From Pteria penguin (taxonomy: Eukaryota; Mollusca; Bivalvia; Pterioida; Pteriidae): a DNA stretch of 64,000 bases. Both the position numbers and the translations under genes were made by a program. The notes under the pieces were generated by a model. That model was not told the DNA's origin and did no database searches. It saw nothing but the letters and a program-made list of their open reading frames with translations. The stretch lies in NCBI GenBank assembly GCA_035048485.1, contig CM068582.1:17053269-17117268 (forward strand), read 5' to 3'. Below are positions 9,980-22,200 of this stretch, piece after piece. Positions within the stretch are counted from its first letter, which is position 1. Every line of letters begins with the position of its first letter.

Positions 9980-12469
9980 ACACCTCCCCGTACACCTGAC
10001 CCATTCTTGTATTCACACAATATCAGAAAAAAATTTAGATTTATGTATTAGAAAGGGTCTTTGTACACACGTGAACACATGTACAGATATCTTAACACAG
10101 TAAATGTATAAAACACATCTCTCTAAATACATGTACATTACAGACATATGTTTACCTCAAAATTTCCTTAATACACACAGGTGTCCAACGCAAAAACTCT
10201 TTATATATAGTGGCAGGTCCAAGATTTTCATAGAAAAGGAGAAAGCAAAAACCAATTATGCCAATATTTCATGTCGTACTTTACAATTTGGGTGAAAAGG
10301 GAGGCCATATCCGTTCCCCTACAAAACAACTGAATATTATAATCAACTGAATGTTAGGAACACTGCCATATTTCTGAAATGCAAGATACCGTGACAATAA
10401 TGCTGCAAAACTTGAAATGCAAACATTCAAGACCCTAGTCCATTAAGACATACCATCAACATCTTTATTACAAGTACCTTCTCCTTTCTAAGACAAAAAC
10501 GTTCTGTTTGGGGAAATACGGTAAAATGTATTATGATCGGTTAATTTTCAGCTTTCACCAGAGTTTGCTAGACACAACTGAACATTGGAAGAAAATATCT
10601 GGAATGACAAGTTTAAAAGAGGTAATATTGTGATTAATATCTTCATATATTGGTAAGGTTACGTATTTTAAAAAAACAGTTGAATTGCTATATCACTAGT
10701 TTTACTACATGTATTAGCAAATAGAAAGGTAAAAAAATATGAGATATTCTTTTGAAACTCACATTCTATGAACTATTACTAATTTCATACAGATTATAAA
10801 TACATATACATGTACTTGTATTTGCTATAATTAAAACAATACACATGTTTGCGATCATATCGCGCAATGTCTTATAATATCAAAATATGATGGAATCTCA
10901 AAAATAGTTTCGGAATTTCAACCAACTGCAATGACTTTGTTGAATGCCCTAATTTCTGGGTGGCAACCTTGTAGAATTAGGTCACTAAATTAAAATAGAA
11001 CTGGATTTCTCATAACAGTAAAGTTCGAATGACAATTTTACCCTTACCGCGGTAATGTGCAGTGCCTCATAGTAAACAATGAGAAAACAGGTTAATTTCA
11101 ATGTCTCCAATCATGACTGACAAAAATCTGGAAAAACTGACGGGCGGACAGCGCCATAATATAATACACACCGTCTAAGACGAGTGTATATTAATTCTAA
11201 GGCAGCAATATATAATATATGACAATATTGTTTTAAACCAATATATCATCAATCTTTGGGGTTATCATATATGCATTATATCAGCTATGTATAAAGCGAA
11301 AGACACATACCTTGATGAGACAGGTTACATGAAGTCCCATGTCGACACAATCATCATACATGTAAGTATATTGTATACATAATTTAACATTGGAATTTAA
11401 AAAATGAAAAAGTGATTATATCTCCATTAGACAGGTTTGGGTGTCATCTAAGCATAGAGGTAAATGGTGCCAAATCCTGCACTTTAAGCCTTAATCTCAA
11501 TATAACATTTTGTAAGAAAAGAAACTAAAATGACAGATTACATGTATACATAAGGTACTACCTTTTACTGCTTCAAAACTTAAATCTCAATTAAACCTCA
11601 CAAACAAAACAAAATAAAAACCCCAAAAATTAAACAAAATAACAACTAAAAAAAAAACGGCGTTTCGATAGCCTTTTTGACTGCCAAACAGATGTTTTAA
11701 ATGTCTTCCTAAATTGGGTCCCAATAATTCAAGCCTAATTCAGAATATGAGCTCAGACAGGCCTGAACTTCTGCCAATTAATTCTAATTAATGTTTCCGC
11801 TATTATGAAAGAAGTATTAGCAGACTTAAATGCCTAAATATAAATATGATAGAATATCAAACGCCTATTCATTTATTTACTTATTATTGACATTTTTCTT
11901 TTGATTGCTATCACTTGTATATTTCATATATATAATTGTTTGATATTCCTGTCAAGAGTAAGAGGTCCCTTATTAAATCATTTGATAGCTAAAACTAATT
12001 TAGATCGGGAAGATAGACATCAGGTTATGTTTTAACCCAGTGTTTCCAGCGTTTTTGGGTGCAATCTGAATTCCATGTCAATAAGGTCTAAGGAACGTTT
12101 CGATTTTTTAAAAATGGCGTTTAAACTACGGAAGAGTGCTGGAACAGACGAGTATGTAAATGAAATCTGATTCGGAATGCCATACTGATGTAAGTCTATA
12201 GTTTGGTCAGCAATGTTTGCGTGTACATTACTATCTCCACTCAGTGTCACATTTAGTATAATACCTGTAGCTCAAACTACTTTTTTCAAATTTTGACATG
12301 TCCTTTAGTAACAATAGGGAAAATTTTTGTGATTGTAAGGGAAACAACTTTACTGGATAACTTTGTGTCATGTTTTTCCTTAAGATAGTTAGTTATTTCC
12401 TCAACTGACGTATTGTGGGTATAGTAGAGTATCATATGCTCAGAGAGTATGCAAGTCAGAATTTAAGAG
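9036..12469. other. No gene recognised
   Basis: This stretch is AT-rich with a (CA)n run at 9949-9976 and no ORF with recognisable domains. A 72-codon minus frame at 12032-12250 resembles no family I know. Non-coding DNA or unrecognised old repeats are likely. Confidence 0.5.
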
Positions 12470-12756
12470 CTACAAGATGTGCTTGTGAAACACTGATGCC
12501 CCTGGACTGTAACGAAAGTTGGTTTTCAGAAATGTAGGCCAAAGGTCACAGTCAAGGACACTAGGTCAGAAAGTTGAGTACCAACTGCAACGGCCCATCA
12601 TAAAGAACATACATGTGTTATATGAAAGCCGTGTTCATAACGGATCAAAAGTTATGATGAAGGTTAAAGTTTTACAGAGTAACAAACAAAGAGACAGAGT
12701 CACAGACAGGTCCAAAACTATATGCCCTCAAATCCCATTCCATGGGCATAATAAAA
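12470..12756 (+). repeat. Dispersed repeat family D, copy 3
   Basis: It opens gtgcttgtgaaacactgatgc and closes with agacaggtccaaaactatat, gccctcaaatcc and a catgggcataata hairpin end. The internal text ggatcaaaagttatgatgaa, ggttaaagtttt follows the family. Confidence 0.65.
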
Positions 12757-13512
12757 CTATATTTACCGCCATTCAGTGCACTAAATAAAACATATGCCAT
12801 CACACAATAATTGAAATATCGCGTCAACGGGCAAGTGACATTCAAGGAATAATACATTGAGTGGTATTTCTAGCATGGATTTTAGGGGGAGGGATGTGCA
12901 GCCTCTAACGCCTAATGTTTTCCACAATTCTGTCTGCAAAGGTGGTGGTTGCAGTCATGAACTTACTGAAAATGACTTTTTGAAGCAGTAAAATTGTCTG
13001 CCTCTACATCCCCCCTTTACATCTCCCAAACTGTGATCTCCCTGCCTATAATAAGTTTTGGCGCCACAATGTTTTTTTTTGCATGGATACTCTGTCGCAT
13101 TAAGACAAAGCATTTGTGACCATGTGATTTTCTGATATCAGTATATACATGCCCCTCCCCCTCTTCCACCTCTCTCCCTAAAAAAATCCATGCTCATAAT
13201 TTTCAATATTAAATTCATGATTAAAGATATATTCCTCCATATTACATATTGCTCATGTGCATTTACATATAAATGTGCCTGAGTAAACGACAATATGTAT
13301 TATGGTCATAAATTACCAGAACGATGTCGAAAAAGAACTCATCGTGTTTATTTTTTCCCACTCTGAATTTTGCGACATCTGTCAGTTATTATAAAATTCT
13401 CTTACTTGTCCTATATGCGAATGGTACACAATATCATTAGCCAATAGGAGCGCGCGAAACAAACCACACACTGCTTTAAACCGGCAGTAGGCGTAATTAA
13501 AGAACGTCATTT

Positions 13513-13773
13513 TTGAATGAACCCGAGGTACATGTTAAAGGGGGTCAGATGCTACCGACTGAGGTACGGAAGGGTGAATATTATTTATGTAGCACGAAAG
13601 ATAAACCTTTATTCTACTTAGTAAAACTGGTTTCATGTGAAGAATCACTAGATACTGTCGAAATAACAGTGGCAGAGGTTGTGACATACTTTTTACATGA
13701 AAATGAGTTGGACACCTTTTGTTGTTGTTTACGTATATATAATAAAGAATATAAAGTATACATTCGACAATAA
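13513..13773 (+). CDS. Unassigned short ORF, 86 codons
   Basis: The reading frame (MNEPEVHVKGGQMLPTEV...) is not low-complexity and has a protein-like composition, for example GEYYLCSTKDKPLFYLVKLV at about residues 21-40. I do not recognise the family. Its last codons (YKVYIRQ) run into the left arm of the palindrome at 13755-13968, so its end is formed by that element. It could be an exon or a transposon gene relic, or chance. No splice sites or neighbours support expression. Confidence 0.2.
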   Translation: MNEPEVHVKGGQMLPTEVRKGEYYLCSTKDKPLFYLVKLVSCEESLDTVEITVAEVVTYFLHENELDTFCCCLRIYNKEYKVYIRQ

Positions 13774-13968
13774 AGAAACTCCAACAATTAAGGATTTTGC
13801 ATTTTTATCAACAGCGCTTTCATGTCTGATGACAATCATCAGGTGATAAAGTAAAGTAGAGGTTTATTTTACTTTATCACCTGAAGAATGTCATCAGACA
13901 TGAAAGCGCTAGTGATAAAAATGCAGAATCCTTAATTGTTGGGGTTTCTTTATTGTCGAATGTATACT
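13755..13968. mobile_element. Foldback/MITE palindrome, ~101-bp arms
   Basis: The left arm (agtatacattcgacaataaa...) and the right arm (...tttattgtcgaatgtatact) are near-perfect reverse complements for about 100 bp, separated by an 11-base loop near 13857-13867. It has no coding capacity. A TA target duplication is possible but cannot be separated from the AT-rich flanks. Confidence 0.75.
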
Positions 13969-13991
13969 CTGTATACAAACAAACATTTTGT

Positions 13992-14124
<133 letters not shown>

Positions 14125-14236
14125 ACGTGTATGAAACATGCGCCTGTGACTAATCTATAGAGAGCGAAAATATTTGTCAATTCACAAAACGTCAACTAAA
14201 GAATAAAACATATATCAATATATGTGTATTTATATA

Positions 14237-14240
<4 letters not shown>

Positions 14241-14275
<35 letters not shown>
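14241..14275. repeat. (GA)n microsatellite
   Basis: An uninterrupted AG/GA run in the 3' flank of the FkbM-like gene. Confidence 0.95.
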
Positions 14276-14278
<3 letters not shown>

Positions 14279-14637
14279 GACAGTATGCGTTGTGGATCGT
14301 TCATAGCACCAATCGTAGCAAATGGATTTCAATAAATGTATTACAAAACTCAAAACGAAATACAGTTATACCAATTCGAAGCGGCCACTAAAGGGATCAT
14401 GAGAAAATGGTCCATAAAACAGGCTATCTCCTAATACATGTTAATTTTGAATAGGAATCTAGTAGTAAGAACAGGAAAAAGGTGGTTGTATAAAACAGGT
14501 GATCGCTTAATACAGATGGTTTTCTGCTTAAGAAATGCGGTCTTTAAGAAGGTTTACCTGTGTAAAAACTAGAGGGAATATCGTTGCCCTAGATTTCATA
14601 ATAAACAATCAGCACAAACATAACGGAACTGTCAGAA

Positions 14638-16480
14638 TCATAATTTTTTATCGGGTAGCCATACAACATCGTATGGCCAACTGTTTTTCTGAGCTATATT
14701 TAGTGGAACGGGTCGGACAGCAACAGAATATGGTTTATATTTATGCTTCGTCATAAAAGCTATTATAGAATCAGCAGTTTTCTGTCCCTTATGGAACTCC
14801 CATTCCATAACAAATGCTACAATAGTTAATTTTTTAAATAATTCATATGATTTTTCCAATGCTTTAGCTTCGAATCCTTCGATGTCCATTTTAATGAAGA
14901 CTCGTTTAAATTTCTCTATGACTGGTAAGCTTAATAAATCATCCATGGTGATGGTGAGCACTTTGCCGTACGTTCCCTGAGCTCTTCCCAGTTTCAGGTC
15001 TTTAATGTGAGATGAATCTACATCTACGAATGTCCCTCCCATGTTGTTTCTATCGACACCCAGGTTAACTTCTTGATGGTCGTTTGATATAGCGTTGTGT
15101 ACCAAGGTCAGCTTGTCTTGAAGGTCACCAGCCATGACGGATGCGCACACGTGCTGCAAGTTTTTATCTAAAGCTTCCACTGCCAGAACCTTCCTGCCAA
15201 GTTTAGCAATTGACAAGGAATAAACTCCTGTAATGAAAGATATAATGTACACTACAGGCAAAGTAAATTCAAGATAGGCCATACCATTTTTTCTCTATGA
15301 GTTTGCTCGCAAAATCCAAAATACTTATGTGGGAAAATCATCCTAAAAACAAAAAATATTCCCTTGCAATTTCAGAAAAAAAAATCAACAGCACCAAACC
15401 AGAGATGTAAATTAAATATGAAAGATTGTATTTAGTGTGTTCATAACAGTTAAGATTTTACCAAACTGGATATACATTACTCTAAAGTGACACTAAGAGA
15501 TATGACAGTTGCAGTTTTAAAACAGGCTTTGAAAAGTCATGCAGTTGGATTATTTAGCAGGTTCATGGATATCCATGATTAGGTAGAGAGCTTTGTTACT
15601 TCCCGCTAAGATGGATCTAAAAGGACTTCTTCAGAGGCTTGTACTTTGACATTTTGATCTTTCTAATAAAGTAAGCCATCGAGAGTTTTCGCTCCGTCCC
15701 GATAAACAGCCATTCAAGGAAAACCAAAGCGATCTTTCGAAAATAAACATGGCTGCACTAAGAACTCCAAAGTAATCGATGCATTATGTACGGGGTTTCT
15801 TTCGTATATCAAAAATAAAATTCAGACAAGACAGCAATGTTAGAAATCTACACCACAGAACTTGGAATAAACCAAGAAACAGAGATTCAATATGGAGCAT
15901 ATCTCTGGACAACATGGACAATATCTGTGGACAACATGGCGCATATCTGTATACATTAAAATCGAAAGTTGTACCACTGACTGATGGACAGGTTTAACAT
16001 AATAACATTGAAGGTTTGGGAAGAAGGAACACTATTATCTATACCTAAGTTTGCTCCGATATCGATAAGCTGAAGAGAAGGGTCTTCCTTCAACATCCTG
16101 TACATCAACTGCGCCTTGGTTGACTCAAATGTTCCCTGTGACTTCAAGGACGTTGATACCCAGATATCGTTTTTTCCCTCGTATATAAAAATAGGAGTAT
16201 TTCCAAATGGCGTCCGTAATGTTGCTTTTGGAAATGAAAAACACTTTGAACAAACATCAGAATTCAGTTTCCAACCCTGGGAGTTCCTTGTGTATACGTT
16301 GACTTCACTTGATATCTTTCCACTACAGTTTAATATCTTCGGAACATAAGACTGTTTTATTGAAGGTTGTTCTATGTATACCACTTGAGGACCTCTGTTG
16401 TACATATTATAGAAGAAAATAGTTCCACACACGATCAGTAAAGTTGTTAATACATAATTCCAAAAGCCTCCTCTAGCCAT
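14638..16480 (-). CDS. FkbM-family SAM-dependent methyltransferase, two coding exons
   Basis: Coding exon 1 is 16045-16480 and exon 2 is 14638-15227, giving 341 residues. The junction splits a Gly codon: exon 1 ends GCAAACTTAG before GTATAG, and exon 2 follows TTTCATTACAG. Joining yields DIGANLGVYSLSIAK (residues 140-154), the SAM-binding motif, and E163 is the likely ribose-binding acid. KMDIEGFE (258-265) and MEWE (286-289) are typical of FkbM methyltransferases. Residues 9-27 are hydrophobic, a signal anchor suggesting a type II Golgi/ER protein with a lumenal domain; N51-C-S is a possible glycosylation site. The start is the first in-frame ATG after a clear 5' UTR acceptor. The family usually O-methylates sugars or small molecules; the substrate here is unknown. 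No frameshift or stop breaks it. Confidence 0.88.
15228..16044 (-). other. Intron of the FkbM-like gene
   Basis: 817 bases, GT at 16043-16044 and AG at 15228-15229 (minus strand). Removing it restores the reading frame and the conserved SAM-binding loop. A pyrimidine-rich stretch precedes the AG. No repeat was recognised inside. Confidence 0.88.
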
Positions 16481-16491
16481 GATGTCTTAAT
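16481..16491 (-). other. 5' UTR portion and acceptor of the FkbM-like gene
   Basis: Immediately upstream of the ATG the minus strand reads CTTTTTCTCTTTCAG, a strong polypyrimidine acceptor, then ATTAAGACATC before ATGG. A non-coding first exon must therefore lie at higher coordinates. It could not be located. Confidence 0.6.
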
Positions 16492-16689
16492 CTGAAAGAG
16501 AAAAAGGTACATTAATTAACATTAAATCGACGAATTCTCATATTTCCCTGATCATATAAAGTTCTGTACGTCAAACGTTTAATTATTCTATCATCAACTT
16601 TCAGTTTTCAGTACAGATCAGTCTAAACAAAAGACAAATTCCCCCGATGGAAAACAAAATCCGAACAAGACAAATTTTGTAATGTCCTA

Positions 16690-16985
16690 TATCTTGATTA
16701 CATCCCTCCCATGGGAATGCACATGTGAAATATGAAAGCCATACCCCTTACGATTCAAAGTCTATTGCCAATGTTAAAGTTATTGAAATGTAGGTCAAAG
16801 TCAAGGTCACAAGGTCAAAATCATTAAACCGACGGAAAGGCTTTGTCTAAAGGAATACGTATGTGAAATACGAAAGCCCAACCTCTTACGATTCAATAGT
16901 TATAACCAATATTAAAGTTTTTGCCACAGACAAACAGACCAAAAAACTAGATACCCACAAATCTTTGATTGCAGGGGCATAAAAA
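16690..16985 (+). repeat. Dispersed repeat family D, copy 4
   Basis: It holds two partial units: catgtgaaatatgaaagcca ... cccttacgattcaaagtcta, and gtgaaatacgaaagcccaac ... cttacgattcaatagttata. It ends with agacaaacagacc, acaaatctttgattgcaggg and gcataaaaa, the family terminus. Confidence 0.65.
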
Positions 16986-17617
16986 TCGTTTAAAATCAAA
17001 GAAAACTTTAAAATCAAACTTTGAAAGAATACTATTGGAGTTGGTGTAAGAAATTCTCCTCATAATACAATAGCTGTGTGATATTGGGAAAGTGCAACTA
17101 TAGTACTTGTACTCAGTAGCATATCAAATAATACGCTGAAAAATCTTGTGTGTTCATTTACAGAGAAATGGGTAACAATCTCCCATTCCAAACACAAACT
17201 GCAGGGACAGCCAGATTATCTTTTATATTGTGTACAAAACATGAATGTTGTTTTTTTTTTCAGAGATAATCATAGCTAGAAAATTATTTTCATAAAAATC
17301 CCAGTTAATCCCCCTCTCCCCCCCCCCCCCAAAAAAAAAAAAAAAAAAAACAAACGGACGCTGACCTAAGGGAGATTTGGACCCACAGAAATCGCCAAAT
17401 TTTATGCCAGTCGCAGGTGTATTTTTTTTTCCTTAAGTAGCTCGTCACCTTGGTGTCACTCGGTGAGATATTTAGACGAGGACATGATAAAAGTCAGTAT
17501 TTTTTATTACCAAGACGATAGACTTTGAATACCTACATATATTTCTTTGAAATAAGTTTCCTAATTTCACTATTATAGGGGCGGATCCAGATTTTGGAGA
17601 TAGAATGGTTTAAGTCC

Positions 17618-17778
17618 AAGTGGCGGATTTAGAGAGGGGGGCCCCATTTTCGCCACACATTTACAAGTAAAAATCCAGATTGTGTACCAGACATGGCAGA
17701 GTAGTTTGGTTAATACATATGTGCCACCCTAACCCCCCACCCCCTCTTTCCTTTTCAGATACCCTAGATCCGCCACTG
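17618..17778. mobile_element. CAGTGGCGG-type MITE, 5-bp target duplication
   Basis: The ends are aagtggcggatttagag and ctagatccgccactg, inverted repeats with one changed outer base. They are flanked by agtcc at 17613-17617 and again at 17779-17783. The interior (cgccacacatttacaagtaa) matches the element at 63137. It resembles hAT-like non-autonomous elements, but the superfamily assignment is an inference. Confidence 0.75.
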
Positions 17779-18248
17779 AGTCCAGTGAGAAGTCTGGAGA
17801 TAGCAGGTCCAGGACACCACCAGAGTGGTAGATTGGGGGGGGGGGGGCAAACTCCTGTAATTTGACGGTTTTACGGCCTAAAAACCGCGCAAATTCTGTA
17901 CAACAGCCGCCCTGTAATAGAAAATTTTTTAGAAGTAACTCGTGTCTTTACCGTACATTGTTATCGTGGTTGTACCTGTGGTGGATTTTGGCATGTCTGA
18001 CTGTTTTATTAAATTTGTCTCAGCTGCATTGCAAAATCTGCCGTCATCTCCTTGCCTTTTCTCGCCTACATTATATTGGACAGTTCAGATCTATCGACGG
18101 AGATGTCATGAATGCACTACGGTCGGGAAAAGCGGAGAAGGTTGGGAGTAAAAGGCTTAAACCTAACTTAAATGACCTAGAAACATCGAGTAGATGAACA
18201 ATCATCAGATTCATCATACAAGTCTGTCGGGTGGACAGTTGTATATGA

Positions 18249-18304
18249 TAGTCTCTCTCTCTCCCTCTCTCTCTCTCTCTCGATCTCTCTCTCTCTCTCT
18301 CTCT
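18249..18304. repeat. (CT)n microsatellite
   Basis: A CT run with a few interruptions (ccct, cgat). Confidence 0.95.
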
Positions 18305-19629
18305 CCTGCGACTGGCGTCGAGTAATCACATATTTTTCAAGGATCAGAAGCGCAAGATATGATATGATTGCGTATTAAAGTCTTTTGAACACTACGTTTA
18401 AGCTGCTGGAAAAGCTTAGCTCAATTCGCCTTGATAAAACACTTTACATTTGACTGCAAGAGTTATATCCCTTGATTCGTGGTGCCACTTAATTTACAAA
18501 CGCTGCAACAGGACATCGACGTATGTATGAAGGAGCTTATGTCATGTGGATATTTTTGAATTCGGATCGGATGGGAAAATGTGGTAAAGTGTGGGGAGTA
18601 TGTACGCAGATCAGGGGCGAATTAAGGTGATAGCGCGTACCCCCTCCACCTCCCCCAACGAGTTGAAGTATGGACATGGGTACAGATTTTGTAAAGAAGG
18701 TTGATTTATTTTAACAGCGACACACGTGTGGTTTTACCTGTTTCTGACAAGTCAAACTGTCATCTGTATAGCATTACGTAATTACATTCCTTGATAAAAA
18801 TCGGTCGGTTAAATTAGAGACATAGATTACATTCAAAAGTTACTTAAGTTATTTACTTTTGAAAGAAGTAGTCTATGTCCCTGGTTAAAAACCATCCCAG
18901 ATCTGCATATTATGTACTACCCTCGGTGTTTCAGCCTGCATGTATAAAGTTTAAAATGCGTAAAAATGAATTGGGTGTAAACTCCATCTCTGCCGTCTTG
19001 CAGGCATGTAAATGAATTATACAAATTATGCAAGATATTTTCAACAGCACGAATTTTTTCAGATTTGATTTTTTTTTACGAATATGAAGCAAAAACTACA
19101 GTTTCACCTCCAAGATGGAAAACAAAAAATGAAATTTTAACCATAAGAGAACCGTTTACTTAAAAAAGAATGTTTATCCTTTCTAAGAACAATTATTGTC
19201 GGATAACGCATAAATGAACATTATTTGTACTAATTACACAAATAACTCACAATGTCAGATTTATATTAAACAACAAAAAAAATATTCCTCACTCATTAGC
19301 GATCACCGGTCGGTAAATTTAATGAGATTAAATTTTAGTGACAAGAATAAATATGGGTAAACCGTCCATATTTCAAGAAATTCAACTTAAAAAGTTTTAC
19401 CTGTGTATTATCTTAATGAAAGTATTAAACTAATGAAAGTTAACTAGAATTTTTAAATCCAACCCTTTGCCTCACAAACATGTATGAAAACTAAATAGTT
19501 GAATCAATATTTTTATTTCATTCAGTAAAATTGAAAGTGGATGTCGATGGGATTTAAACCCCTTTACTAAGTCGATATTGAGCTGAACTGTAGTGTACAA
19601 TTGTGTTTGCTGTAGCTTCACTAAGGTTT
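18305..19629. other. No gene recognised; one hairpin
   Basis: No supportable ORF. An imperfect hairpin at about 18806-18880 pairs gacatagattacattcaaaagt with acttttgaaagaagtagtctatgtc. Confidence 0.5.
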
Positions 19630-19780
19630 TAAGGATTATCTTTAACAATTTTGCAATTTTTTGAGAAATTATATGGTTTCATGCAGTGCGCACCGAGGAA
19701 ATTTAAAAATCCATGTGCGCGCCAAGTCAAACCGTACTATTTCTCAATTAATTGCAAAATTGTTTTAAGATAATTCTTAC
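19630..19780. mobile_element. Foldback element, ~65-bp arms
   Basis: The left text ggattatctttaacaatttt, gcaattttttgagaaatta and the reverse complement of the right text (gaattatcttaaaacaattt, tgcaattaattgagaaata) align with few changes. The inner part (cagtgcgcaccgagg against cttggcgcgcacatgg) also pairs. It is a small non-autonomous element with no ORF. Confidence 0.6.
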
Positions 19781-22157
19781 CATTTAATTCAAGCCAAGAA
19801 TAACTTTTTACAACAAATTAATTTCATTTCAACTTTAGTCCTATAGAATTAAGTGCAGCGACAATTCCGGCCCTCGGCCAATTACTAAATTAGGAAGGCA
19901 GGGGAAGGAGAACTTAAACAAAACTTAACGTGAACATTTTACCCGGTAAGCATTTCCTTTAAGTACTTGAGCCAAATATGTTTTTGATACAGATTTTGGA
20001 GTGAAAACAGTGCAACCCTGGATGGGCGAATCATTGTTACCTGGGACAATGTTGGTTCTGAAGAGAGTTACAGCACACATATCACTGATATCAACTGATA
20101 TGGCAATAGAGATGTACATATCTTTCTTTGGGCAAACCTATCTCATCAGCCATTGAAAAGGGGGGAGGGGGGGGGGGCAAAGAAAGGTGTGTAAAGAATC
20201 AAAATAATTCTAAAATGTTATGTTTCCTTTTAATTTAATCTATATTTGAAATTAGATGTTCATTGTTCTTAATTTGTCACAAAGTAAATGAATAGCATCA
20301 TCTTTGCTTTCTCTACTGCAAGGGCAATCTGATTAATGCAAGGGGGTATGTGAAACCGCTTAATATATTTATAAACATTAGCGTAAAACATCCGTGTTAC
20401 TTCCTTATTTGGCCCTTTTGTTCTGCACCTTAATCTGCCGATATGCGTCGGATGACGTATATATCTAATTATAGATAAATACATGTACTTGATGTCACTG
20501 GCATTAGGCTATCTGTAAACATGACTGGGCAACACCCATCCTTTGTCGATTATTTGTGTGCTCTGTATGAGGTCCGCGTTATCAGACTTATAAACACATG
20601 TTATCAGAGGCATATATACACATGTATATATGTATATAGCGTTAGCTACACTAGTATACAAAATATCAACGTAATGCTGAACCACTGATAAAGAAAAATC
20701 TCTGTATACATTAATTCTTACGATCTGCAAAAGTCATATATATCAGGTCCGTCCATCATACTAGATGAGTGTGCGAGTGTATGGGTGGCGCGTTTCGTTA
20801 TATGATACATGAACCAGGGGGCAGATCCAGCTTTTGAGTTGGGGGGGGGGGGGGCGTAAAAATGGCGAGGGGTATGGGTACCGCCTAGGTCCCCAGCGGG
20901 TCCAGGGCAGAGCCCTGGTAGGAGGCCCAGCTCCTGCATTTATGGCTTTTTAGAACCCATTTTCGTGACTCCAAAATGGGTTAAATGTTTTGTGACCAGA
21001 CATTTTTGGCTGTGCTTTATGGTATATCAGAGGTCGATTTCAGGCATGATTGTTTCTATTAGAGGTAGATGTGGCCCAACTGTACGACGAGAAATCTGAA
21101 CTTGTCTTTCCCGAGTATGCATGCAAAGTGAATATGTAACAGGATTTCAGTATTTACTATCTCATCCGAAAGACAAAGCACCGGTGCATCCGTGGCATGA
21201 GTCGAATCCAGCCCCCCTTCCTTTCCCAACCACTGGGCTACATTGGGATGACCTTCATAATATGAACCATGGTTACAACCTCAATATTCGTCCACACCCC
21301 CCCCCCCACCCCCCACCATCACACACTGCTATACTTAGTTTCGCTTGGGTCAGACATTTCAAACGATATAAATACACATGTATAGATCTACATTTAGTAA
21401 GAACCGCATACTTTTACCAATATCAAAGTAGAAACAATCTTGATATATTCCTGAAGGAGAGTCTGTATATCATGTATTAACGGGGCATTTTCTACAGAGT
21501 AAAAGTACATCAGGCTTACCAAGCATTGTGAACACTATTCCTCAATCACCATCGTTCTCGCGTACAACCCTATCACACTCTAGAAAACACACTCTAGAAA
21601 ACGTACATGTAGTCTTAGTTTTACCTATACATGTGCTCTTATATGCTAACATGTAATACTGCATGTTACACTTGTCTATGTGTGTATCAGTTAATTCAGT
21701 GATTGCTAAAGCATTATGATTGTATTGATGCTTTTATAGGTAAAACACTAACATGTGTATGCATATATGAACATACGTAAATATATATCTATATAAATGT
21801 ATATATAAACAAACATAGCCCCCCTGGTGTTTACAATATAATCTTATTGTTCATGAGTAGATATGTGTATCTAAATATATATGTATTAAGTATGGTATAA
21901 AATAAGTCCAATCAGTGGTGTAGCTGGGTAAAAAAAGGGGGTGGGGTGGGGTCACAGCTTTTCATAATATTGACACACACAAAAAAAAACCAACCGATGG
22001 CCGTTAACATGTGTTTGTGTGTACTATTATAGTAGGTCAATTCAGTGACATCAGAAAGTGGGGAAGGGGGACACAAACCCACTTTTGTCCCCCACCCTCC
22101 CCTTTCTTCTACGTCCTTGTTTTTAATCTAGCAAATACAAAAAAAAAAAAACGATTA
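19781..22157. other. No gene recognised; repeat debris
   Basis: It holds several G or C homopolymer tracts, an element-end-like text near 20815-20930 (cagatccagcttttgagttg...gcgggtccagggcagag), a degraded SINE at 21140-21262 and a solitary MITE-like end near 21917 (cagtggtgtagctgggt). No ORF shows a domain. Confidence 0.5.
21140..21262 (-). repeat. Degraded tRNA-derived SINE
   Basis: The text tatctcatccgaaagacaaa, gcaccggtgcatccgtgg, atgagtcgaatccag parallels the tRNA-adjacent part of the SINEs at 27293 and 40819. The minus strand keeps an A-box-like GTAGCCCAGTGGTTGGG. Confidence 0.5.
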
Positions 22158-22200
22158 ACAAGAGGCCCAAGGGTCGCATCGCTCATACGGTTAAAGCGGA
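22158..22200 (+). repeat. Family A start fragment
   Basis: The text caagaggcccaagggtcgca, tcgctcatacgg matches the family A opening, after which the resemblance is lost. Confidence 0.5.
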
